DNA of 64,000 nucleotides from Streptomyces sp. NBC_00582 (GTDB lineage Bacteria; Actinomycetota; Actinomycetes; Streptomycetales; Streptomycetaceae): NCBI RefSeq assembly GCF_036345155.1, contig NZ_CP107772.1, positions 10,726,001 to 10,790,000 of the forward strand, read 5' to 3'. Shown piece by piece: positions 8,262 to 16,397 of this stretch (position 1 is its first letter; each line of letters starts with the position of its first letter). The notes under the pieces were generated by a model. It saw only the letters and a program-made list of their open reading frames with translations, ran no database searches and was not told where the DNA came from. The position numbers and the translations under genes were made by a program.

Positions 8262-10004
8262 GTGTCCGTGGGACGTCCGGAACGACCGCTGGATCCGACC
8301 GCCGGTCCCGTTCAGCGGCTCGCCCACGAGATGCGGAAGCTGCGCAGAGCCGCCGGAAGCCCCTCGTACCGAGTGATGGCGAAGGCGGTGGGTTTCTCGG
8401 CGAGCACCCTGTCCCAGGCCGCCGCCGGTGCGCGGATGCCGTCTCTCGTCGTCCTCCAGGGGTACGTACGCGCCTGCGGGGGCGATCCGGGGGAGTGGGA
8501 GGTGCGCTGGAAGGAGGCCGAGGCGGAGACGCACCAGGTCCCCGCCGAGGAGGTGGACGACGTGCCCGCGCCGTATCGCGGGCTCGCCCGGTTCGAGCCG
8601 GAGGACCGGCATTCATTCTTCGGGCGGGAACGCGTGGCCGACCGGGTCGGCGAGCTGGTACGCGGGCACCGGTTCGCGGTGTTGTTCGGGTCCTCCGGCA
8701 GCGGAAAGTCCTCGCTGCTGCGGGCCGGCTTGATCCCGCGGCTGCAGGAGGAGATTGCCGCGCGCGCCTGCCCGGTGACGCTGCGGATCCTGACTCCGGG
8801 GCCGACGCCCGCCACGACCTACGGCCACCTCCTCGCTCCGGCCGACGACGAGCCGGAGAGCTGGGTCGTGGTGGACCAGTTCGAGGAGGTCTTCACCCTC
8901 TGCCTCGATCCGCGGGAGCGCGCCCGTTTCCTGGACATGCTGCTCGCCGCCCGCGACCCCGCCGTCCGGCTGCGCGTGCTCGTCGCCGTACGCGCCGACT
9001 TCTACGCCCGCTGTGCCGAGCACCGGGGCCTGGCGGAGGCCCTGCGCGGCGCCGGGCTGCGGCTCGACCCGATGACGGCGGAGGAGCTGCAGAAGGCGGT
9101 GGTCGGACCGGCCCGGGCGGCCGGGTACATGGTCGAGCGGGCGCTGACGGCCCGCCTGGTCGATGAGACGCTGGACGAGCCCGGCGGACTGCCGATGCTC
9201 TCGCACGTCCTGCTGGAGACCTGGCGCCGCCGCAAGGGCCGCATGCTCACCCTCGCCGGCTACGAGGCAGCCGGCGGGGTGCACGGCGCGATCGCCGAGA
9301 CCGCCGAGGAGGTCTACGGAGGTCTGTCACCGGACCAGGCCCGTGCCGCGCGGCATCTGGTGTTGCGGATGGTCGAACCGGGCCAGGGCACCCCCGACAC
9401 CCGGCGCCCCCTCACCCGTGGCGAACTGGACGCGTGGGCCGACCTGGATGTACCGGTGGTGGTGGAGCGGCTGACCCGGGCCCGGCTGCTGACCGCCGAC
9501 GAGGACATGGTGCAGCTCGCCCATGAGGCGCTCATCACCGGCTGGCCCCGGCTGCACGGCTGGATCGAGGAGGACCGCGAACGCCTGCGCCACCACCGGA
9601 TGCTGGCGGACGCCGCCCGCACCTGGCGGGAGCACGACCGCGACCCGGGCGCCCTGTACCGGGGCACCCGGCTGGCCCGCGCCGAGGAACTCTTCCCGGA
9701 CCACGGGAGCGACCCCGCGCTGACCGAGCCGGAGCGGGACTTCCTCACCGCCGCCCTGGACGTCCGCGAGGCGGAGCGCCGGGCCGCCGCCCGCATCAGC
9801 CGCAGGCACCGGATCCTCACCGTGGCGCTGTTCGCCGTCCTCGCCGTCACACTGCTGGCGGCCTTCGGCGGCTGGTACGAGTACGAAACCAACCAGCGCC
9901 AGCTTGACCCCGGCCGCAGTGTAGGTGTGGCAGACGGCGGACGTGATCTGGCCGGTGGTCATGCGTGTCGTGACGGGGATGCCGACGGAGCGGGCGAACT
10001 CTAG
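8262..10004 (+). pseudogene. XRE-nSTAND ATPase with truncated C-terminus
   Basis: Starts at GTG 8262 (or 8268) after GGAGG. Order of parts: a short helix-turn-helix (MAKAVGFSASTLSQAAAGAR), linker, PYRGLARFEPEDRHSFFGRE entry motif, Walker A GSSGSGKSSLLRAG at about residue 143, Walker B WVVVDQFEEVF, a STAND-type helical region with LAHEALITGWPRLHGWIEED, then a membrane helix (ILTVALFAVLAVTLLAAFGG). Complete relatives continue into WD40 repeats after the helix. Here the family sequence stops near 9900 and the frame runs into antisense of a TniB fragment before ending at 10004. STAND NTPases act as inflammasome-like switches, often in phage defence or signalling; without the sensor this copy is likely dead. 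Confidence 0.75.
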
Positions 10005-10080
10005 TGGCCAGTGTCTTGGCCGTGGCGCCGGGCGGCACCAGCACGTAGGCGACGGGCACGCTGTCGTCGCTGGCGTGGAC
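9898..10080 (-). pseudogene. fragment of a TniB/TnsC-like transposition ATPase
   Basis: Minus-strand reading gives PVAYVLVPPGATAKTLA, then after one frame change EFARSVGIPVTTRMTTGQIT and AVCHTYTAAGVKLAL. This parallels the intact TniB-like protein at 57864-58883 (FISVPPAATPKMLV, EFARFLGMPITDRLNQTQIT, AVCDLLCELGTQLVL). The Walker A region and everything after Walker B are missing. It joins the truncated nSTAND gene on one side and a GNAT fragment on the other, so a second, older Tn7-like element once sat here. Confidence 0.65.
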
Positions 10081-10325
10081 GCGGCGGCCAGATTGTCCAA
10101 CCCCAGCTCGACCAAGCGGAAGACGCGTCGGTAGCCGGCTCCGAGCAGAAGCGCTGCGGCCTCCTGTTTGGAGGCCGCGGCGTTCGCGCCGATCACTGCC
10201 GTCCAAGCAGTTCCATGCTGCCTGACAAGCTGGCGGATCCGCTGCTCGGCCCAGCTCAGCAGGGCTGAGCCAATGCCCTGGCCACGATGTTCGGGCAGGA
10301 GGTAACCGCGGTCATGAAACCAACC
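10080..10325 (-). pseudogene. fragment of a GNAT acetyltransferase
   Basis: The minus strand encodes HDRGYLLPEHRGQGIGSALL followed by SWAEQRIRQLV, AASKQEAAALLLGAGYRRV and FRLVELGLD. The RGQGIG stretch is the acetyl-CoA pyrophosphate-binding loop of GNAT enzymes (motif A) and AASKQEAAALLLGAGY the following motif B region. The N-terminal half is missing: similarity ends at about 10325, right beside the CRISPR-like repeat, and the C-terminal end fuses out of frame with the TniB fragment. Confidence 0.6.
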
Positions 10326-10330
10326 TCTCC

Positions 10331-10420
10331 GGGCTCACCCCCGCGGGTGCGGGGATCAGGTCATTTCCGCATTCGAGCCCTGGATATGGGATGGACCATC
10401 TCCGCGCGTGCGGAGAGCAG
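10331..10420 (-). CRISPR. degenerate remnant of a type I-E CRISPR array (2 repeats, 1 spacer)
   Basis: Two 29-bp hairpin-forming units lie at 10331-10359 and 10392-10420 with exactly 32 bp between them, the repeat/spacer geometry of type I-E. They agree at 21 of 29 positions. Read on the minus strand, the second unit is close to the common Streptomyces I-E repeat, with paired changes that keep the stem (CTCCGC...GCGGAG instead of CCCCGC...GCGGGG). No cas gene is present. Single-spacer arrays can arise by chance in GC-rich hairpins, so I hold this at moderate confidence. Confidence 0.5.
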
Positions 10421-10442
10421 CGAGTGGAAGGCCCCCCCACCG

Positions 10443-10592
10443 CGGCGACAGCAAGAACGGCAATCCGTCAGGCAGACCCGCCTCGTCCAGCCACTCCTCC
10501 AGACCGTCTGGAAGCCCTTGAAGCCCTGACACGACAGACTCCGGCTGCACGACATCACGCGAAGTGAAATGCACTGTCCAAGCCGGCTCCCG
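10443..10592 (-). pseudogene. possible N-terminal fragment of a site-specific integrase
   Basis: A 50-residue run (WTVHFTSRDVVQPESVVSGL, then GLPDGLEEWLDEAGLPDGLP, FLLSP) looks like genuine protein and resembles the N-terminus of some large Streptomyces tyrosine integrases, but no catalytic segment follows. The identification is by resemblance only. Confidence 0.25.
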
Positions 10593-10599
10593 CATACCT

Positions 10600-11120
10600 G
10601 GCGCCCTCTCCCCGTCTGAACACAACCCGCCTGGCGGAGCTGATGACCGCTTGTGCACGGCAGGTCAGTGACCGCCGCAGGTCTCCCAGCCAAGCCGGGC
10701 GCGACTGCCTCCCCGGCAAATCCGGCAAACGCGCCATCAGCGAAGAGCAGATGCATCAGCATGAAGGGCTGTCTCTTTCCCTCATGCCGGCTGCGCCGGG
10801 CGCACTGGCCGACGAGGTGGCCGCCCCCGGTCGCCAACCCGCGCGCACTCGCCCCTGAAGCGCTCAGCCACAGATGTGCCGCAGCTCGACAGTTGTCACC
10901 GGCGAAGCCGAACAGACTGGCAGAAAGGCCGGTCAAAGCAGCCTGGTTGTCAACTGCAAGGCAGGCTACTTGTCACAGACGCTCGGTGCCTTTTGATCCC
11001 TCACCTCGTGGTCCGTCGCCGCCGGCTCGAGCTCGACGGCCGTACCGACATGGCGTGACGGCGCCGGTCACGAAGACGCGCATGCGCCATCTCCCCGGGG
11101 CGGCGCGAGCCGGAAGCGCG
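10600..11120. other. gene-poor stretch left of the SDR gene
   Basis: Frames exist on both strands but none has a ribosome site plus family resemblance. The only structure I can point to is one arm of a long imperfect inverted repeat at 10948-10976. Confidence 0.4.
10948..10976 (+). repeat. left arm of an imperfect inverted repeat flanking the SDR/LysR pair
   Basis: Its core AAGGCAGGCT followed two bases later by TTGTCAC recurs on the opposite strand at 12930-12955. A TGTCA precedes both cores. The two arms enclose about 2 kb with exactly the SDR and LysR genes. Confidence 0.45.
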
Positions 11121-11864
11121 TCACCAGGGCACCTCTCCCTCGTCGTCGAAGAAGCGGCCCGTCGGCCCGTCGGCCGATACGGTGGCCAGCCGGATCGCGG
11201 CGGCTGCGCCCTGCTGGGGAGTGCGCACTCCCAGGAAGCCGTTGAGGTCGGTCGCCGTGAAGCCGGGGCAGACGGCGTTGATCAGGATGTGGGTGTCGGC
11301 CAGCTCCTTGGCGTACTGCACGGTCACGGCGTTGAGGAACGTCTTCGACGGAGGGTAGGCGATGGCGATGGGGCCGATCTCGGCGCCAGGCGTGGTCTGG
11401 AGCGTGAGGGAGCCGACGCTGCTGGAGACGTTCACGATCCGCGGCGACGGCGAGCGGCGCAGCAGTGGCAGCAGGGCGTTGGTGACACGGATGACGCCGA
11501 TCACGTTGGTCTCCACGGCCGCCCGTACCCGGTTCACGTCGACCGTGGTGGGCTCCTGTGGGCCGCCGCCGGTGATCCCCGCGTTGTTGACGAGCGCGTC
11601 GAGCCGCCCGGCCCGCTCCTCCATCAGCCGAGCCGCTGCTGTCACGCTCGCGTCGTCGGTCACATCCAGCGGCACGCCGAACGCATCGGCTCCGGCCGCG
11701 CGCAGCTTGTCCACAGCGGCTTCGCGCCGCTCCTCGTTCCGCGCGCCGATTCCGACGGACCAGCCGAGGGCGCCGAGCCCGGCGGCGATCTCGTACCCGA
11801 TGCCCTTGTTGGCCCCGGTCACCAGCGCGACCTTGTGGTGGTTCACGGTGTTCGTCTCACTCAT
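11121..11864 (-). CDS. short-chain dehydrogenase/reductase (SDR)
   Basis: 247 residues from ATG 11864 (MSETNTVNHHKVALVTGANK). Classical SDR signature: TGANKGIG for the nucleotide, LDVTDD, NNAG, the catalytic Ser in NVSSSVG, and Tyr/Lys in YPPSK. The Arg pair in GIGARNEERRE suggests NADP(H). Similar proteins act as carbonyl reductases on aldehydes, quinones or ketones; the substrate is unknown. It is divergent from a LysR gene 104 bp away, the usual arrangement when the regulator controls the enzyme and itself. Length is normal and nothing is missing. Confidence 0.88.
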   Translation of the reverse strand: MSETNTVNHHKVALVTGANKGIGYEIAAGLGALGWSVGIGARNEERREAAVDKLRAAGADAFGVPLDVTDDASVTAAARLMEERAGRLDALVNNAGITGGGPQEPTTVDVNRVRAAVETNVIGVIRVTNALLPLLRRSPSPRIVNVSSSVGSLTLQTTPGAEIGPIAIAYPPSKTFLNAVTVQYAKELADTHILINAVCPGFTATDLNGFLGVRTPQQGAAAAIRLATVSADGPTGRFFDDEGEVPW

Positions 11865-11968
11865 GACATCGATACTTCTCCCCCGCCGGGCAGGGCGTCC
11901 AAGACCGACTGGGTGGACGGCGATACCGCCCGGGTATCGCTCCTGGCCGGCACGGTTAGGCTGGCGGG

Positions 11969-12817
11969 GTGGAGACACGTGAGCTGCGGTACTTCGTCGC
12001 GGTCGCCGAAGAGCTGCACTTCGGCCGAGCCGCGCAGCGGCTCGGGATCGCCCAGCCCCCGCTGTCGCGGGCGATCGGCGGGCTCGAACGGCGCCTGGGT
12101 ACCCTCCTGCTGGAGCGCGGCAGCCGGGGTGTCACCCTGACCGGGGCAGGGGCGGTGCTGCTGCGGGAGGCGCGGGCGGCGCTGGACGCCGTCGAGGCCG
12201 CCGAACGGCGCACCCGCCGGGCCGCCCTCGCCGCGACCGGCCGCCCCGCCGTGGTCCTGGCCGCGAAGGCGGGCGCCTCCGGTGAACTGCTGGCGAAACT
12301 CCTCGACGCCTACGCCGCCGAGCCCGGCGCCGTCGCCGTGGACGTCGTGCTGTGCGGGCCGGGCGAGCAGGCACGGTTGCTGCACGACGGCCGGGCCGAC
12401 GTAGCCCTGCTGCATCGGCCGTTCGACGACACGGCCGGCCTCGACACCGAGGACCTGCACTCCGAGGGTCAGGTCGCGATCCTCCCGGCGGGCCACCCTC
12501 TCAGTGCCCGCCCCCACGTGCGGCTCGCCGAGGTCACCGACCTTCCCGACCTGCCCCTGCCCCGCTGGCCTCGCCCTGACGGCACCTTCCCGGACGGCCC
12601 CGGACCGCAGGTGCGCGACCACACGCAACTCACCCAGCTCATCGCCCTCGGCCGCGCCTGCGCGGTCGTCCCGGAGTCTGGCCGCACCGGCCTGCGCGAG
12701 GGCCTCACCGCCGTACCGGTCCCCAACGCCCCCCACGTCACCACGGTCATCGCCTGGCCCCCACACAGCCGCTCAACGGCGGTCGCGGGGCTGGTCCGCA
12801 CCGCCACTGCCCTGTGA
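11969..12817 (+). CDS. LysR-family transcriptional regulator
   Basis: 282 residues from GTG 11969, preceded by a GGCGGG site. The first 60 residues are the LysR helix-turn-helix (LRYFVAVAEELHFGRAAQRL, GIAQPPLSRAIGGLE, RRLGTLLLER). The rest is a type 2 periplasmic-binding-like effector domain (VVLAAKAG..., ADVALLHRPFDD, GQVAILPAGHPLS). The gap to the divergent SDR (11865-11968) is the probable operator; the sequence there has a T-N11-A-type symmetrical layout but I could not single out one site. The likely role is co-inducer-dependent activation of the SDR. Confidence 0.88.
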   Translation: METRELRYFVAVAEELHFGRAAQRLGIAQPPLSRAIGGLERRLGTLLLERGSRGVTLTGAGAVLLREARAALDAVEAAERRTRRAALAATGRPAVVLAAKAGASGELLAKLLDAYAAEPGAVAVDVVLCGPGEQARLLHDGRADVALLHRPFDDTAGLDTEDLHSEGQVAILPAGHPLSARPHVRLAEVTDLPDLPLPRWPRPDGTFPDGPGPQVRDHTQLTQLIALGRACAVVPESGRTGLREGLTAVPVPNAPHVTTVIAWPPHSRSTAVAGLVRTATAL

Positions 12818-12929
12818 CCGACGGCGGTGAACGCCGGGACACCGTGCTGGATCTCGGGGACAGCGTCCGGTCCGCCATCACCGGTGTTGGCGGAACCGCG
12901 CCCCTGGCACAACCAGGCTCCGACACAAA

Positions 12930-12955
12930 GTGACAACAAGCCTGCCTTGGTGACA
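12930..12955 (-). repeat. right arm of the inverted repeat flanking the SDR/LysR pair
   Basis: The reverse complement reads TGTCACC, AAGGCAGGCT, TG, TTGTCAC and pairs with 10948-10976. It lies between the LysR stop and the tpg stop. Confidence 0.45.
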
Positions 12956-13009
12956 CCTATCGCGCCTCGGCTCAGACGAGCAGGTCCGGGCTCCCGGTCG
13001 CTGCCGGGG

Positions 13010-13570
13010 TCAGTAGTCGAGGTCGAGGTAGTCGATGTCGTTGAGGGTGACGTCGGAGAGTCCCAGGGCGCGGGCTCCGCCGTCTTGGAAGTAGATGTCT
13101 TTGAGTCCTTCGGCGATGATCTGGCGCATCTGCTCGTCGCCGGCGCCTGTGTCACGGGCGTTGAACAGGCGCTGTGCGTAGGTGGGGGGCAGGTGGACGG
13201 TGAGCCGTCGGAATCTTCCGTCGTCGGTGGTGCCGATGGGTGCGGTGTAGCCGAACCTGGCCCTCGTCTCCACCGTGATGCCCGTGGTGGTGGCGGCCTG
13301 CTTGCGGCGGCGTCTGCGTACCCGGGGCTGCCAGCGCGCCCGTACGGCCGCGTCGATTTGTTCGGCGATGGCGCGTGGCGGGTGTTTGCGTTCGCCCTTG
13401 CGGTAGCGCTCCACCGACCGCTGGCTGACCCCGATCTCCGCCGCGACGGCTTTGGTCGTCTTGAGCTGCTTCATCAGGAAGTTGATGCGTGCCTGGAGTG
13501 TCTTGGGCGGCTGGCGGGTGAAGCCCTCCCGGTCGGCGCGTTCGATGGCGTCGTCGATCTCTCCCACCAC
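13010..13570 (-). CDS. tpg: Tpg, telomere terminal protein
   Basis: 186 residues, the usual Tpg length of about 185. The sequence follows Streptomyces Tpg throughout: an N-terminal helix (EIDDAIERADREGFT), PPKTLQARINFLMKQLKTTK, a helix-turn-helix (AAEIGVSQRSVERYRKGERK), the basic RWQPRVRRRRRK, TTTGITVETRARFGY, LPPTYAQRLFNARDTGAGDE and an acidic end (DIDYLDLDY). Tpg is covalently joined to the 5' ends of linear replicons and primes end patching. Start GTG 13570 (or 13567) is 2 bp after the tap stop with GAGGAAGG just upstream inside tap, so the two are translationally coupled. The priming residue (a Thr in studied Tpg proteins) is plausibly in the TTTG region. Confidence 0.93.
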   Translation of the reverse strand: MVGEIDDAIERADREGFTRQPPKTLQARINFLMKQLKTTKAVAAEIGVSQRSVERYRKGERKHPPRAIAEQIDAAVRARWQPRVRRRRRKQAATTTGITVETRARFGYTAPIGTTDDGRFRRLTVHLPPTYAQRLFNARDTGAGDEQMRQIIAEGLKDIYFQDGGARALGLSDVTLNDIDYLDLDY

Positions 13571-13572
13571 GC

Positions 13573-15681
13573 CTACTCGCCTTCCTCGAGGACGGCGTCG
13601 CCGCCTTTGATGTGGCGGGCCGGGTTGTAGCCCTGTTCCATGAGGTCGACCGCCCAGAGCATCGTCTGGACGCCTTCCAGCTTCGCCAGGCCGGGCGTGG
13701 GCCCGAGGCGAAACCCGCCGGGCTGCGGCTTGCCGGAGGCGGCGTAGGGGAGGAAGTCGAGCGGGCTGTCGCCGGGTGAGGGGTAGACGACGCAGTCGGA
13801 GAGCACGGCGAGCGGGTACAGGCCCGTCATCGTGGCCATGTTGCGCAGTTTGCGGTGCATGTTGACCCGGGCCTTGGAGATGACGGCGGCGCGGATGTCG
13901 GGCCGCCAGGTCGGCCGCTGAAGGGCCGGCCACCGCTCGCCCTCCTTGTACTTCCTGCCCTGGGGGCGTTCGCGGAGCTTGCCGATGCCGCCCTTGACCG
14001 TGGCCTTGATCGCGGCCAGCACCGCTGCCATGGCCGGGTCGACGTCCTTGTGCCGCTCCATCGCCGCCAGAAACTCCGCGTCCGTGAGCTCCTTGGTGAC
14101 GCCGAGGTCGGCGAGGGTGTCGACGTAGGCGGCCTTGAGCCGGTCGTGCCACGGGTCCAGGTACGCGCCGGTCTCACGGCGCAGGTACCCCTCGACGGGC
14201 TGGACGTTGAAGCCGAGCTCCTGCGCGTAGGCGACGGTGTGTGTCTGGTACCAGGCCGGGCCGGTCGGCCGGGCGCCGTCCGGGGTGAAGGGCGAGGGCA
14301 GACGCGGGTCCACCTCGACGTGGGACAGGTCGACCAGCCAGCTTCCGGGGATCTTCGGGTTGAAGGCCGGAGCGTGGAAGTGGTCGGGGGCGGACAGGCC
14401 CACGACCAGGCGGGCCGCGGCGGCAAGGAACGCGGTGTTGAGGTCCAGACCGACCGCGTACGGCAGCGTGCACTCCTCATCGGTGAGCAGGCTGACGTCG
14501 CGCACCCACTGGTAGGCCTCCTCGTTCAGGAAGCCGCCGGTCCAGCCGCTGTCGACGACGACGGGGTGCTCGGGGGTGGCTTCCGGTGGCGCGGGGTCCA
14601 TCGGCTCCGTGCCAAGGGAGCCGGGGTTGTGGCCGGGCACCCAGTTGCCGGTGGCGGGGTCCTGCACGGCGCGAGTGGGTGGCCGCAGCGCCGTCATTAG
14701 CTCAAGGCCCGATACGGCTGCGGAGCCGCGCGGGGTGATGACCCGCTGCGCGTACATACCCAGGACGCGGGCGACGTCGGCCGGCTCCATCTCGGCCACG
14801 TCGGGCCAGGACCGTTCATCGAGGGCGTCCCAGGTCAGGATCGCCAGCTGCACGCACTGCCGCTCACGTCCCTGGGCTTTGCGGTAGATCCTTGCCCAGG
14901 GTCCGAACCCGCGCTGGGTGAGCCGCCATTTCGCTTTCACCACCTGCTTGACCACCGGATGGTCTTCCGCAAGGCGCAGGGAGCGGCGTTGCTCGTGGCC
15001 TTCCAGGCGCTCGGGGAGGCCGAGTTTCACGGCGGCCGCGGCGGTGAGGACGATCAACGGGTCGCTGTCCTTGCCGTACCGGTTGAGCTTCGGCGCTCCG
15101 AGGCCTGACTCGCGCAGCGTCCACTCCACCAGCTCCACCACCGTGGTCGCCGGGCAGTCCAGCACGATCCCGTCCACGCCGTACGCGCAGCCGTCACCGT
15201 CCAGGACCGCGAGGGGCCCGTGCGGGAAGCGCGGGTCGGCCGCCGGCTGCGCCGCTTTCTTCGTGGCCGGACGCCGCGATGTCACAGCGGGCCGGATGGC
15301 GGGGCGCGCCGGCGCCGCAGCCGCAACGGCGGGAGCCTGCGGGACATCTGCCGTCTCCACCCTGGACGCGGCCGGTTCGGTGGACGCCGCGGGCGCCGTT
15401 GCACCAACCGAGGCTGCCGGAGCTGCGCCGGGGGCGGGGTACTTCGCCGCCCACCCGTTCAGCAGCCGCTGGTAGGCGTCCAGGCGCGGTGATTTCGGCT
15501 CGCTGCGGCCGTTCTCCCAGTTCTTCACCGACTGGGTCGTGGTCTTCAACGCGGTGGCGAGGCGGGCCTGGGTGATGCCGGCGGCCTCACGCAGCCGGGC
15601 ACGCTCCGCCGGAGGCGGCAGACGCGGCTCCTCGTTCAGCAGAGCGTCGACGGACGCGAACAGCTCTTCCTCAGACGCCAT
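13573..15681 (-). CDS. tap: Tap, telomere-associated protein
   Basis: 702 residues from ATG 15681. An N-terminal XRE-type helix-turn-helix (residues about 28-80: AAGITQARLATALKTTTQSV, KNWENGRSEPKSPRLDAYQR) is followed by an Ala/Pro-rich linker and a long conserved body (DGDGCAYGVDGIVLDCPATT, GFGPWARIYRKAQGRERQCV, VGLDLNTAFLAAAARLVVGL, PYAASGKPQPGGFRLGPTPG). Tap binds single-stranded 3' overhangs at telomeres and recruits Tpg. Parts of the body resemble a polymerase-like fold (DLNTAF, SDCVVYPSP), which is my inference. It is followed directly by tpg. Its promoter side carries a palindrome (15705-15715) that the helix-turn-helix might bind. Confidence 0.92.
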   Translation of the reverse strand: MASEEELFASVDALLNEEPRLPPPAERARLREAAGITQARLATALKTTTQSVKNWENGRSEPKSPRLDAYQRLLNGWAAKYPAPGAAPAASVGATAPAASTEPAASRVETADVPQAPAVAAAAPARPAIRPAVTSRRPATKKAAQPAADPRFPHGPLAVLDGDGCAYGVDGIVLDCPATTVVELVEWTLRESGLGAPKLNRYGKDSDPLIVLTAAAAVKLGLPERLEGHEQRRSLRLAEDHPVVKQVVKAKWRLTQRGFGPWARIYRKAQGRERQCVQLAILTWDALDERSWPDVAEMEPADVARVLGMYAQRVITPRGSAAVSGLELMTALRPPTRAVQDPATGNWVPGHNPGSLGTEPMDPAPPEATPEHPVVVDSGWTGGFLNEEAYQWVRDVSLLTDEECTLPYAVGLDLNTAFLAAAARLVVGLSAPDHFHAPAFNPKIPGSWLVDLSHVEVDPRLPSPFTPDGARPTGPAWYQTHTVAYAQELGFNVQPVEGYLRRETGAYLDPWHDRLKAAYVDTLADLGVTKELTDAEFLAAMERHKDVDPAMAAVLAAIKATVKGGIGKLRERPQGRKYKEGERWPALQRPTWRPDIRAAVISKARVNMHRKLRNMATMTGLYPLAVLSDCVVYPSPGDSPLDFLPYAASGKPQPGGFRLGPTPGLAKLEGVQTMLWAVDLMEQGYNPARHIKGGDAVLEEGE

Positions 15682-15699
15682 GACCCTGCACCCTCACTC

Positions 15700-15722
15700 C
15701 AGGCAAGCATTGCTTAACCACA
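15700..15722 (-). promoter_or_regulatory. palindrome in the tap promoter region
   Basis: AAGCATTGCTT at 15705-15715 is a perfect 11-bp palindrome, 24 bp upstream of the tap start in a locally A/T-rich patch. It could be an operator for an XRE protein such as Tap itself. This is inference from position and symmetry. Confidence 0.35.
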
Positions 15723-15737
15723 AACTTATCCCGTTCC

Positions 15738-16260
15738 CTAGCTTTCCAGGGCCCATTCCAGCCCTAGCGCGGCGAGTGCAGAGAGCGCCAGGCCGGCGGT
15801 CACGAGGCTGCCAGCGGCGACGGCGGTGACGAAGAGCAGGGGCTTGCCGAGGTGGTCGGCGGCGAGAAAGCCTCCGTGGGGGACGGCCATGGTGGCGCCG
15901 AAGGTCACGGTCAGCACGCCGGTGATGGCGCCGCCCGCCATGGTGGCCGGGATCACCCGCAGGCTCCTTCGGGGCGGCCGACCGCGCCGAGCAGCCAGGC
16001 CACCTTGCCGTAGCTGTGTTTGCAGGGGTGAACAGCTTGCGGCGGACCACGGCGGCCAGTGCCATGCCCAGCGGCGGGACCATGCTGGCGGCCACCACCA
16101 CGGCCATGAAGGTCAGGCGGGTCGGGCTGGGGACGGCTGAGGAGATGCCCGCGACGGTGAAGCCGTAGGCGATCTTGTGGATGGCCCTGCCGAGGTCGCA
16201 GCAGACCATCAGGCCGAGGACCAGGCCGAGCAGGAGGTGGCCACACACATCACAGGTCAC
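15738..16260 (-). pseudogene. remnant of a fructose-type PTS permease (EIIC)
   Basis: In one frame: AIHKIAYGFTVAGISSA, TFMAVVVAASMVPPLGMALA, VRRKLFTPAN. In the next frame after about 15960: MIPATMAGGAITGVLTVTFG, ATMAVPHGGFLAADHLGKPL. These match successive membrane segments of fructose EIIC, including the MVPPLGMALA and VPHGG motifs. The GKVAWLLGA segment sits at the frame change. The EIIA, EIIB and first half of EIIC are absent, so this is a non-functional piece of a fruA-like gene. Confidence 0.6.
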
Positions 16261-16397
16261 AGCCGGATCCTGTCATGCAACTCCACACCCGCCGTCGGCA
16301 GCGAGTCTTCGACCGAACCGCATTTCGTTAGGGGTTCCATAATCAAGCGGTCTGGCAAGAGCATGACGAGGGAGCTTGGCCGAGTGCCTGGAGCCGT

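Noticed and set aside
10361..10936. Minus-strand frame of 191 codons across the CRISPR-like remnant
   Set aside because: Cys/Arg-rich, no ribosome site, no domain; it crosses two unrelated structures.
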